Positions 23,801-31,244 of a DNA stretch of 64,000 nucleotides are shown here, piece by piece. Position 1 is the stretch's first letter. Each line of letters begins with the position of its first letter. A program made the position numbers and the translations under genes. A model generated the notes under the pieces. The model saw nothing but the letters and a program-made list of their open reading frames with translations, searched no databases and was not told the DNA's origin. The stretch is from an uncultured Planctomycetales bacterium (GTDB lineage Bacteria > Planctomycetota > Planctomycetia > Pirellulales > Thermoguttaceae): NCBI GenBank assembly GCA_947305735.1, contig CAMZEO010000002.1, forward strand, positions 1 to 64,000. The letters run 5' to 3'.

Positions 23801-26800
23801 AACTCGTTGATGGCGGGCAACCAAACCGACGGGACGTTCGGTTACGGCGGCGCTTATTGTCAGACCGGCGGTCAGGCGTATATTTACAACACGACGATTA
23901 CGAACAACGTCGCGGCCGTCTACGGCGGTATTTTCGCCAGCGACGGTCTGCTCGTGCTGGCCAACTCGATCGTCGCGAAAAACGGAGGCGCCCAAAACGT
24001 CGACGTCTACGCGACCAATCCCGAATTTACCGCCAACCTTATCGGCGCGATGGACGCATGGCGCACTGAAAACGGCTACAACGGCAATATCGTCGGTTCG
24101 CCGCTGTCCGTTATCGATCCGTTGTTTAAGGACTTTGAAAACGGAGACTACGCCCTCGCCAACAATTCGCTGGCCGTCAATTCGGGCGTCAACGCTTACG
24201 CTTACGGACCCGACGGCGTTCGTCTCAAGCTCGATCTTGACGCCAAGGAGCGCATCGTCGGCGGCGTCGTCGACATGGGGTGCTACGAATCCGCCATGGC
24301 CGACGTTCCCTCGACGGTCGTCACCACGCTTCGCGACGTTGTCGATCAGGAAGACGGGCTTGTCTCGTTCCGCGAAGCGATCGAATACTCGAAGCAGTAC
24401 GGAACTCCGATTACCTTTGACCTTGGCGAAGAGTACGACGGCGATTCCACGCTCCGCCTCGATCCCGCGGCCGGCGCCATCGACGTTACCGGCAAAATCG
24501 TGATCGACGCGTCAGGCGTGCAGGGCGGCCTGACCATCGAAGGAGACGGCGATCGTCTGTTCTTCGTCCATAAGAGCGGCTCGATTCTTAAGGACGGCAA
24601 ACAAACGAGCGAAGACGGCGTTCTCGTCCTGAAAAACGTCGCGCTTACCGGCGGGACGGCGGCGCGCGGCGCGGCGATCTATATGGACGGCGGCGAAATC
24701 AACTTCACCAACGTGCTGATCTACGGCAACGAAGCCGACGAACTCGGCGGCGCCATCTACGCGACCGCAGGCAAAGCGACTTTGCTCAACACGACCGTCG
24801 CCGGAAACTCCGCCGAAAACTATCCGGGCGTCTACTTCAACGGAACTCTCTCGTTGCAGAACACGATCATCGCGGACAACGCGAGCGAGAGTTCCATCGC
24901 GGACTACAACTACGATCTGTATTGCGGCGGCAAGTTGACCTCGATCGCGAGCATCGTCGGATCCGCCGACGACGCGACCGCCAAGGCTTACGACGCGTAT
25001 AACGGCAACTCGTTTGGAACGACCGCCGCGATGGTCGACGCGGGATTTGTCGATCCGGCCTCGAACGACTTTACCTTGAAGCGCGATTCGATCGCCATTA
25101 ACGCCGGCTCGAATCGACTTGTCGGTCAGCCGGGCTACTACGCTTCGATTTTGCAAACGGCCTCGAACGTTCGCGTCATTCAAACCGACTTTGTAGGCGC
25201 CGAGCGTATCGTCGGCGGAACCGTCGACATTGGCGCTTACGAGTTCCAGACGGAGACTGAAGCGCCGTCGGTCGTCGTTACCACGCTCGACGACGTCGTC
25301 GATCCGTTCGACGGACTGATCTCTCTGCGCGAAGCGGTCGATTACGCAGGCTCGTCCTACTTCGTCGACGGAGTCGTTACGAAAGTCGGTCGAACGATAA
25401 CCTTCGCGCCCGAACTTGTCGACGGCGTGATCGAGCTCCAATCGACGCTGACTATTTCCAAGTGCGTCACCGTCGACGCGACCGACTTGCCGGGGACGCT
25501 TACGGTCGACGCGGCGGGCGAATTTGGCGCGTTTGTCCTCGACGGCAAGCCCGATTCGGTTCAGGATGAAATCTTTATATGCGGCGTTACCATTAAAGGC
25601 GGCGCGGCTGAATACGGCGCAGGCGTCTATCATCAAGACGGCGCGGCGACCCTGTTCAACTGCCTCGTAACGGGCAATAACGGCGTTTACGGCGCCGGAG
25701 TCGCTTCGGTCGCGCGTTCTTCCAGCAATTCCGATAATAAGCTCTCTCTGATCAATTGCACGATCGCCGGCAACGACGCTACCGGCGGTTACGCGGGCGT
25801 GTGGAGCATTGGCGGCCCCGTTTATATCGCGAATACGATTATCGCCGAAAACACCACGAACGGCGAGCTTGGCACCGACGTCTCCGTCTCGAACGTCGAT
25901 AAAGTCGAGTACTCGATTATCGCGGTCGGACCGGCGTCGTTCGCCTACGCCTATAACGGAGTTAATTTCAGCTACGTCGGTCGGTCGGATTCGCCGGTTG
26001 ATCCCGCGTTCGTCGACTCGGCGAACGGCGACTACTCGCTTACGCGCGGCGAAGACGGTTTCGTTTCGTTGGCGATCAACGGCGGGAACAATTCGCTGGC
26101 CGTCCTGCCCGACGGTTCGGTTCCCGCCACGGACGCCGCCGCAAGCGTCCGTATTATCGGCAGTCAGGTCGATATGGGCGCCTTCGAGTCCCCGATGGGA
26201 CCGTCGGAATTGCCCAGCCTCATGGTTACGACCCTGGACGACGTGATCGACCCGTACGACGGTCTTATCTCGTTGCGAGAAGCCGTTCGGTACGCGAACA
26301 ACTACGGTCTAAAGCAGACGATTACTTTCGCGCAACGGCTCAGCGGCGGGACGATTTACCTTAAGGAAGCGCTTAACCTTTCGAACGACATTACGATCGA
26401 CGGTCTGGCTAACAACGTCGTCGGTATCACGCTAACCACCGCCGACGACGTGGAAGATCAAAGCGTCGTTTACGCCAACGCGGGCGACTCGGTTATCAAC
26501 GGTTTGACGATTACGAACCGTTACACCGAACGTCGGCGCGCCGGCGGCGAGCTTAAGGTCGAAAAAGGCGGCGCGATCTTCGCGCGTTCCGGATCGATTT
26601 CGCTGTACAACTGCCTCCTTTGCGACAACGCGGCGGCCGTTGGTTCGGCGATCTATATCAATCCCGACGTCGACGGCGCGACGGTCAATCTCGTCAATAC
26701 GACGGTCGTCTCCAACGTCGGTCAAACGACAAACGCGAACGAAGGCGCGGCGATTTACGGCGAGAAGGGCGGTCTCAATTTGTGGAATACGATCGTCGCG

Positions 26801-29800
26801 TCGACGTCGCTGGCTTCCGGCGGCGTCGCCCAGGACGTCTATAAAGGCGCCGGACAGCTCGCGAACGACACGGTCGTTACGCGAGACAGCGACTCGGTTG
26901 TGATGCCGCTCTACGATACGTCCAAGGTCTATACCCCGTCTTCCGCCGACAAGCTCAAGTATTACACTTCGAACTCCTTGACGTTTGACTACGACATGGT
27001 TTATGAAAACGGAGTGTTCTACCGCGTTTACGCTTCCGGCTCGCGAGTTGAACACGAGTTTTCCAACGACGAATGTTTGTCCGTTGGAAAAGATAAGACG
27101 GTTCAATACGCCAACGGAGGTTGGTACGCCGAAGGCGCGGCTTACGAACTGAGTCTGGACGCCGGCGAACGCGCGACGTGGTACGACGCTTCGACCAACA
27201 GCTCACAGGAGGTTATTTACTATTACGGCACGTTCTACACGGCGTCGGCGTACCGAATCGTCGAGTTCGCCGACGGCGACGCGTTGACGTTTAGCGAGCC
27301 TCGGTACTATATTTACCGAGATGGAACGTTCTACGGACTCAATATTTCCGGCGGGTACGGACGTATGACCGTCACCAACGCGGTCGTTGAGGAGTACGCG
27401 GGACAGCTGACTCAGAAGTTGCAAGAACAACTTGACAACCAGACGGAATACGAGAAGGAGGTTAACGGCGTGGTCGTCGCTTATCCCGTCGTTTCCGGAA
27501 CGGCGACCGTGACCAATTTGAACACGAGCGTTTCGAGGAACCAGTCCGCTGAAGAAACGACGAACTACGACGTTACGTTCACGTACACGGTGACTTACAA
27601 CTACGTGACCCGCGTTTCGTCAAACGTTTTCAATACGTTTGTCGGTTTCTCCGACACTCTCGCCGCGCAAACGTCCGGCAACGGCTCGTACATCGGGAGC
27701 AGCGATCTGGATCTTTCCGGAGAAGTCGCTTCGATGTTCGTCGACGTCGACAACGCGGATTACTCGTTGCGCGACGGCTCGCTTGCGACTAACGGCGGCA
27801 ACAATACGTACATCAACCAGGGAACGATTAACGGCACCTTCGATTCGTTTGACCTCCTGGGCAATAAACGTATTTACTATACGACGATCGATATGGGCGC
27901 CTTCGAAAACCAGTCGGCGCGCGACTCGGCGATTACGTCTGTTTCGGGCGATTCCGCGACGTTGACCGTGTCGACGTTCCGCGACGTCGTGGATCCGACC
28001 GACGGCGTGACCTCGTTCCGCGAAGCGCTCCAGATGGCCGATAAGATGTACTCGCTGGGTTACTCCAACGTGATCGTCGAATTTGCCGACGATTACACCA
28101 TCTTCGTCGACAATACGCTCGGAACGCTTACGATTAACTCGCCGATGACGATTAATGGACGCGGCGCGACGATCGACGCCGACCATGCCGGTTGCGCGTT
28201 GAACGTCGCCGCAGACGGCGACGTCCTGCTCAGAAGGCTGATCATTGCCAACGGCACGAGCGGAGACGGCGCGGGCGTCAATTTCACGCGCGGCAACCTG
28301 ACGCTGGACGACTGCCTGATTTACAACTGCGAAGCGTCCGGCAAAGGCGGCGCGATCTACGACGCTTCGACCGGAACGTTGAATCTCTACAACACGACGA
28401 TTGCTAAGAACACGTCCGTCGAAGGGAACGGCGTTTACTCCGCGAAGGGATCGAACGTTAATTTCTTCAACTCGATCGTCGCGACGAACCGCTCGTCCGT
28501 CGTCGGCGCCGACTCCTACGACGTCGCCTTGAACGGAACGTTCTCGATCAACAATTCGTTGATTGGGAACGCGGGCACGAAAACTTACGCGGGCGCGCTG
28601 TCAAAGAACGCGGTTAATTCCAAGATCGGATACGGTATCGACAACTCGATCGATCCGCTCTTCATCAACGCCACCGGCGGGAATTTCCGCATCTCCGCGA
28701 CGCAGAGTCCCGCTAAGAACGCCGGAGCGGCGGGATACGTCTACAACGGCGCGAGGGACTTGGATGGAAACGACTTGACGAGTCGTATGTTCGTTTCGAT
28801 GGGAGCGTATCAGATCGGCGTTGAAGCCCCGTCCCGTGTGGTGACGACGCTTGAAGATATTGTCGACGCGACCGACGGCCTGATTTCATTGCGCGAGGCG
28901 CTCGAATACGCGGCCAACTGGGGCGACAATATTTATGGAAACTACATTTCCACGAAGATGTACAATTCCGCGTACAACGCCGTCAACGCGATGAACAACG
29001 GGGGGAATTACAGCGCGACGTATTACTCGCCCGTTACCTTTGATCCGAGCTTGGCCGGCGGGACGATTTACCTGACCAGCCCGATCACCTTGAATTACGG
29101 CTCGGCGGGCGTCAACAACACGTACGATTACATGATCGACGCGTCCGCGTTGAACGGTCTCGGCGGAATTACGATCGACACGACTCGCATGCAGAACTCG
29201 GGGTATATCGGTTCCAACGGCGCGTTCAATATCATCGGTCGCTACAGCACCGTTCCGTATTATTACATCACGCACCTTGACGTTCGCAACATTCACTTCG
29301 TCGGCTCGGGCAATCAGACCGCTCTCTACGCCAACGATTGCGGTTTGATAACCGTTCGCAACTGTCTCTTCGAAGGATATGGAAATTCTGTCACCGCCGC
29401 TATCGACACGCAAAACGACAACTGCGGTTGCGTCCATGTGTACAGTTCGACGATTGTCGGAAGCGAGTCGATTCCCGGTCTCGGATACTTCTACAACACG
29501 ATCGTAACCGGTTCCATTACGGGAACGTACACGGATTCGGCGAATTACTCCCAGATTCACTGCTATTCGACGATCGCGGTCGGCGGTTTTTACACGCGAG
29601 TCTCGACGGACGCCAAGTGTATTTCCGGCGGATATATTAGAGACCTGTTCGTCGATTACGACAACGGCGATTACCGCTTGGGCGACGCGTCTCTTGCGAT
29701 TAATATGGGCGACAACGCGTATCTGTTCACGCTCGCGCCCACGCATGCCGACGCCGAAGTCGACCTCAACGGGAACACGCGTCTCCTTAACGCGGTCGTC

Positions 29801-30712
29801 GACATGGGGTGCTACGAACGCGTTAATTTCGTCGATATTCCCTCGGCGACCGTCACGACGTTCGACGACGTGGTCGATCCGACCGACGGCTACATCTCGA
29901 TTCGCGAAGCGCTTGCCTACGCGCAACAACGTTCTTCGCGCGTCGGCGGAACCGTTCGTTTCAGCTCCGATTTCGACGGTATGACCCTGAATCTCGACGG
30001 CGCGTTAAAGTTGACCAGAAACGTCAACTTCGACGGCGGCGACGTGGCGGTCACGCTCGACTGCGGCGGGAACGATACGATATTCGATATCAACATTCCC
30101 GGCGTTCAGGCCAACGTTCCGAACGTTTACCTCCGCAATATGACGCTGACCGGCGGCTCCACGACGACGGACGGCGGCGCGATTTGCATCCAGAGCGGCA
30201 ACGTTTACCTCGGAGCGCTCGAGATTTACGGCAACGAGGCGCGGCGTTACGGCGGCGCGGTGTACGCCTACGACAGCGAGCTGACGGTGACCGACTGCCG
30301 TATCGGCGGCAACACGGCCGGATATTACGGCGGTATCGTCAACGAATTCGGCAAGACGGTTCTCACCAGAAGCTACGTCGCCGAAAACGTTTCCACGAAT
30401 CCGAACGCGACCGCGGATATCTGGGGTAAGGCGGCGGTCAATTACGTCAACAGCAGGAACAACGTCGTTGGTTCGGTCGCCGACAACATTACGCTGTACG
30501 ACGGCGTCGACGGCAACCGCGTCGGAACCGCCGCGAATCCGATCAGACCGTTCGTCGGCGCGGCCGTCGGCAATTTGACCGTCAGGAACGAATGGGCGAT
30601 CGACGCCGCGGGCGCCGTCCTCGACGAGGCGTTCGCCGATCTTGCCGACGAACTGGACGTCGACTTAAACGAAGATCTCGACGTTCTCGACGACGATTGG
30701 TTTGAATTTTGA
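14852..30712 (+). CDS. Giant (5286 aa) planctomycete surface protein: PLEDRQLLAV motif, degenerate IdeS-like and caspase-like domains, PPC-like domains, nine CSLREA/beta-helix modules, acidic C-terminus
   Basis: Uninterrupted 15.9-kb ORF; RBS-like aagga upstream; domain motifs read directly. Confidence 0.93.
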   Translation: MKTMSQSGKRFLSGLVNRVLSSKEAREEKRRERSLTAKRLGMEPLEDRQLLAVDPTILSAASMAEVGRSETDGVQSIDLSALAAVDVGATISVDGASNAASEDTSGTRLIDANLNASIVDRYSRSQMTWAASLANALTYTGWSVTSIVDPKSDVPPEQQTFDYFANSFTNDPSNVALAYAWFMGGASEYTLQGNLEWAQIQPNNENGGLFPASSGDYQDPSYYCKEFRASEIASPLYGITTDYLNKNWGVVCEVHFIGSSGSDVQTYPGQAKAKWFTLWGYDYDSSYDPQDKEYYTAVYMSNPDTGTVERMAISWSNALDSYVLTNYESDVYYQVPYIHSFTVVDRMPGYGVLTPDEYEPNNETNDFDVPSPKADLGKVDVIVPSSTTGSRTNGKVTHLDGLTLYAQGSEDGKVVPDPVDYFKFELDQNASHSDYILVSYGSGYLNSPLKATLYVCGLDGEAYPIDPTDYGYVGDHFAAVSSTDTSYYVGEDGKTYSEVVNKLRLDLSGLTPGEYYLKIEFADDVYGGINSGYSIDVCAGFDDLYESNNSFEEVAALPVDAPNNPTANFGVLYDRKFVDNLVLKQYDPNISETDWFRFEMTATGTEKSLINVYYNSTTNDINDADLDFVLYRENPNDPYGRGYEMVDRSWEVMTDVETVSLEGLEAGVYYIKVVGNLAAEDEVFVNVEYKLEIIPGVDENLPPDLRAEVLAGNNWEGPLVVAVDRYVPSGVDQFKSESIVGKDGNVYLNYSFAVYGPRKNGEPAKYENVKLAMFINGVQVDKDDIVDAIDNNLAQKPPMTDAKATQLKALFGDGVTMKAGESFEVLNFNIGKIADKSLAGKYFNDDFLAPNSVVFVINPDNYVFEDTFGKVVDEQTTTDLSLTYRDRVFYNGSVATEIAKGSTVKVYRNGVLVKEDLVYNGVSSYGFKNGDVVVTQVVNHNYKVDLTSYAVKSGVEGKREYLVDNNFASAFFILDNLSEDVFAPNANITDVMNNTNQDSENPNLGVANIEYLDKGGICHIDNLVITGKKDSKGAYISDWFRFDLITSQEDAANGRCNYDNAYVEIKMDEQFTSVNDPSSSGDLDLYLYKIVLTDDSMSFDQAFEEGAYKLVLVGSSKDVDATEKISFSDFRNPNVADKSKYIDDGTYFICVSGFNGAANRYSLDLGGFTNSGDILPTDPSLYFTEDSVTILNSVATLELNIPATDYVSRAKVSYRPAGAGEDAWVVVGEFKPTVSSCKIAGLDPNTEYEFKLEVTNYFVKDHPLSATVAKKTDDFLNEVVYRAIIVGVSDYPGTSADLVCAVNDANAFRDALLKDPQWAEENIAVLLNDNATKSNVLDAISTFGSVSDDNDVLLFYFAGSGTYSMSGGATVGWLKTYGSARTAYLSSSELAAAMENVAAGSKQFILDAGQVANGVEDTTIHYGAFIDKLVGMEKNGESSRPAQVTVLTSGENFVISPNGQKSRSIFSTVLCDAIRRGSLVVSEEKAETINDGKIDKEEAGDWSDIDYGHPAVESDGRVAFDELASYLNADLRASSYGIKAMCVTNDKSEQTIMMNGAWSESEAFAERWLENEAIVVTTTVDVVDDHDGKVSLREAANLIGTPKAILDRSTALENGDEFTLAKGSTVAMGNSTGKLAYDTKVVYSNGTFKTVDLCALEVGAKTFEFKKGSLVSWTAENWAEDSFKMSDSNDLEVADVEFNLRATIGSTIVDKEEFATKIDLKEGDVLYTAAENGKEAVVRKVGQSYKLFVDNAVYNKTTGLYYKSTTDDGEEVFDAATISSFVTMSQKIVLKKIIFDKSLEGQSVTVNEGKGVITFENGAIVDASSLKGGMGFDGQNQNKLIQVKSGQFVSLIGARITNANGPAVVVETGADFELANSLVYRNNNESGNLFDVDGNLTLVSVTVANNKVSGAIFGGAGVAQATNTIVALNDGALAGLISDSTSVVVGAADDPGFVDAAKDDYRLLKTSVAVDIGENSAVELRCGVVLDFDLAGETRYAIGGTIDAGAYEFAVPEEDRETPSTVVTILDDIIDPTDGEISLREAIAYAGTTYRVEYQLSEGEIVVDANGVEYEVKNGKLVSFEGVTGVQYGMYYVVEGVYLVDSYGESTLLEDGEIVTLAGGGKATVSGKKLLYASGVPVEQGATITRDDDSTGSLSYGAVVDFYRNDRIVLNLTSSLIDPTTPVAAFDEGAYVLTFQPNGTFKANLHITTTENNQTTTEYFEASFKLVADAPFYFVEENGDIGSEAKIATSRVVDLEDGKYVLLNDLTETVEGKQVVRYAAGAQLTLTRGVFADVDGYTVKVPKGTRFTSPTGATVVYQVSNFAPAKLEKDAELVSKEDGGARQYKEGLTLYEQVKLGTTIGFKKGLEGGTITLDKGAIPVERGLTLDADLNSGLTIDAHNGSRVFTVNAYRDSKTPVVMNGLTLLNGNAEEGGLIYVAKGTELRLTDSTLSSSTATRGGAIYNVGKLTFEASTKQSTIEDVAADQGGAIYNLGTLNVNVATIQNFAATGEGGAIYNDGVLNLSGAKIDGSKNVGAAAVSGGAVYNLGTFTASKGAEISNVQASGQGGAIYNANTLTFVNATISGNKAQSGGAIYNASGKASMTNVKATGNSATYGGAVYDAAQFFATRSIFADNSASSGGAAVYSIGKTTVVSSLALANKSDRTATAYAFYGASGAELTLVNDTIVGNAVNGVFANGSKATIYNSIIGDNVGTDLAGTGATFDVEYSMINTTNQALSATNLAYAPGFKNFDPAAEWTTWSLLLSSDSDAIDSGSVEKAVYTNFNGSTVALTVDFSGNPRMNGEGVDIGAYELSNVSEDLSTVVTTFLDVVDPTDGLVSLREAIRYASTGKTVAERTVTFSPDLFPVSNEGKIELDPNLQTIVVGSSVIVTSAYENEFGETAYRDITVDGSKSDATLFLLVDGADAEMRGLTFANGHATGENPNGGAFVVRGGRLSVVDSKFVDNAADRHGGAIYQEGGAVFIVNSLMAGNQTDGTFGYGGAYCQTGGQAYIYNTTITNNVAAVYGGIFASDGLLVLANSIVAKNGGAQNVDVYATNPEFTANLIGAMDAWRTENGYNGNIVGSPLSVIDPLFKDFENGDYALANNSLAVNSGVNAYAYGPDGVRLKLDLDAKERIVGGVVDMGCYESAMADVPSTVVTTLRDVVDQEDGLVSFREAIEYSKQYGTPITFDLGEEYDGDSTLRLDPAAGAIDVTGKIVIDASGVQGGLTIEGDGDRLFFVHKSGSILKDGKQTSEDGVLVLKNVALTGGTAARGAAIYMDGGEINFTNVLIYGNEADELGGAIYATAGKATLLNTTVAGNSAENYPGVYFNGTLSLQNTIIADNASESSIADYNYDLYCGGKLTSIASIVGSADDATAKAYDAYNGNSFGTTAAMVDAGFVDPASNDFTLKRDSIAINAGSNRLVGQPGYYASILQTASNVRVIQTDFVGAERIVGGTVDIGAYEFQTETEAPSVVVTTLDDVVDPFDGLISLREAVDYAGSSYFVDGVVTKVGRTITFAPELVDGVIELQSTLTISKCVTVDATDLPGTLTVDAAGEFGAFVLDGKPDSVQDEIFICGVTIKGGAAEYGAGVYHQDGAATLFNCLVTGNNGVYGAGVASVARSSSNSDNKLSLINCTIAGNDATGGYAGVWSIGGPVYIANTIIAENTTNGELGTDVSVSNVDKVEYSIIAVGPASFAYAYNGVNFSYVGRSDSPVDPAFVDSANGDYSLTRGEDGFVSLAINGGNNSLAVLPDGSVPATDAAASVRIIGSQVDMGAFESPMGPSELPSLMVTTLDDVIDPYDGLISLREAVRYANNYGLKQTITFAQRLSGGTIYLKEALNLSNDITIDGLANNVVGITLTTADDVEDQSVVYANAGDSVINGLTITNRYTERRRAGGELKVEKGGAIFARSGSISLYNCLLCDNAAAVGSAIYINPDVDGATVNLVNTTVVSNVGQTTNANEGAAIYGEKGGLNLWNTIVASTSLASGGVAQDVYKGAGQLANDTVVTRDSDSVVMPLYDTSKVYTPSSADKLKYYTSNSLTFDYDMVYENGVFYRVYASGSRVEHEFSNDECLSVGKDKTVQYANGGWYAEGAAYELSLDAGERATWYDASTNSSQEVIYYYGTFYTASAYRIVEFADGDALTFSEPRYYIYRDGTFYGLNISGGYGRMTVTNAVVEEYAGQLTQKLQEQLDNQTEYEKEVNGVVVAYPVVSGTATVTNLNTSVSRNQSAEETTNYDVTFTYTVTYNYVTRVSSNVFNTFVGFSDTLAAQTSGNGSYIGSSDLDLSGEVASMFVDVDNADYSLRDGSLATNGGNNTYINQGTINGTFDSFDLLGNKRIYYTTIDMGAFENQSARDSAITSVSGDSATLTVSTFRDVVDPTDGVTSFREALQMADKMYSLGYSNVIVEFADDYTIFVDNTLGTLTINSPMTINGRGATIDADHAGCALNVAADGDVLLRRLIIANGTSGDGAGVNFTRGNLTLDDCLIYNCEASGKGGAIYDASTGTLNLYNTTIAKNTSVEGNGVYSAKGSNVNFFNSIVATNRSSVVGADSYDVALNGTFSINNSLIGNAGTKTYAGALSKNAVNSKIGYGIDNSIDPLFINATGGNFRISATQSPAKNAGAAGYVYNGARDLDGNDLTSRMFVSMGAYQIGVEAPSRVVTTLEDIVDATDGLISLREALEYAANWGDNIYGNYISTKMYNSAYNAVNAMNNGGNYSATYYSPVTFDPSLAGGTIYLTSPITLNYGSAGVNNTYDYMIDASALNGLGGITIDTTRMQNSGYIGSNGAFNIIGRYSTVPYYYITHLDVRNIHFVGSGNQTALYANDCGLITVRNCLFEGYGNSVTAAIDTQNDNCGCVHVYSSTIVGSESIPGLGYFYNTIVTGSITGTYTDSANYSQIHCYSTIAVGGFYTRVSTDAKCISGGYIRDLFVDYDNGDYRLGDASLAINMGDNAYLFTLAPTHADAEVDLNGNTRLLNAVVDMGCYERVNFVDIPSATVTTFDDVVDPTDGYISIREALAYAQQRSSRVGGTVRFSSDFDGMTLNLDGALKLTRNVNFDGGDVAVTLDCGGNDTIFDINIPGVQANVPNVYLRNMTLTGGSTTTDGGAICIQSGNVYLGALEIYGNEARRYGGAVYAYDSELTVTDCRIGGNTAGYYGGIVNEFGKTVLTRSYVAENVSTNPNATADIWGKAAVNYVNSRNNVVGSVADNITLYDGVDGNRVGTAANPIRPFVGAAVGNLTVRNEWAIDAAGAVLDEAFADLADELDVDLNEDLDVLDDDWFEF
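15200..15780 (+). other. IdeS/Mac-like (papain-fold) domain within the giant protein, catalytic Cys and His positions substituted
   Basis: SQMTWAASLANALTYTGW (family typically x-C-WAA...NxLxxTGW) and AKWFTLWGYDYD (family typically GHAITLWGYDYD). Confidence 0.65.
18690..19290 (+). other. Caspase-like (peptidase C14) domain within the giant protein, His and Cys positions substituted
   Basis: YRAIIVGVSDYPGTSADLVCAVNDANAFRDALL...VLLFYFAGSGTYS...KQFILDAGQVANG; family pattern FYFSGHGT / ILDACHSG. Confidence 0.75.
19571..29930 (+). repeat. Nine CSLREA-type module starts (VVTTLDDVVDPTDGLISLREAxxYA) near 19571, 20909, 23309, 24310, 25267, 26218, 27958, 28834 and 29843
   Basis: Direct reading of the repeated motif in the translation of the giant ORF. 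Confidence 0.92.
22220..22790 (+). repeat. Tight GGAIYN beta-helix repeat tract
   Basis: GGCGGCGCGATCTACAAC-like unit recurs about every 65-90 bp. Confidence 0.85.
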
Positions 30713-30763
30713 ACTTAACGAACGCGTCGGGGCTTAAGTAGTCCCGACGAACGTTGAATTAGA

Positions 30764-30800
30764 GCCCGGAGCGTTCTTCTGAGCGTTCCGGGCGCTTTTT
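30764..30800 (+). terminator. Terminator downstream of the giant gene
   Basis: gcccggagcg...agcgttccgggc hairpin followed by gcttttt. Confidence 0.75.
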
Positions 30801-31244
30801 GTTCGAACGCGCGATACGGACCATTTTTTTTCGAAGGGGCGCGGACTCGGTTATTCGGTAAAATCAGGCTCAAACCGCGTTTTATCAGTGGAATTCGCGG
30901 GATAATTTTTAAAAAGTTTAAAAAGATAAAGACGCGATTAAAGCGCGTAATCGGATTAGACGATATACTTAATACGAGAGGGAAATGGAGAACGTCGAAG
31001 CGAAGCGGGGCGTTCGGCGCGCGGTGAAAAGGATTTCCAGTCGCGTATTTCCCGATTCCAGTCGGAACGGATTCCGACGAACTCACTATAGATAACGCGC
31101 GGCGGGCTTGAGGAAGGAACGGATTCCGCTTCTCTCCGCCGCGACAAGGACGTCCAGATTTCCTTGTTTGTCGCACGTTCCCAGGGGGGGAATAGTCCGG
31201 CGTTGCGATTTATTCGCGCGTCGGACTTTTTTTATTGGCGTTTT

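Noticed and set aside
21314-23995. 893-aa minus-strand ORF and other long antisense ORFs within 14852-30712
   Set aside because: Antisense frames of high-GC repetitive coding sequence; D/R/V-rich with no recognisable domains, while the sense frame has clear motifs
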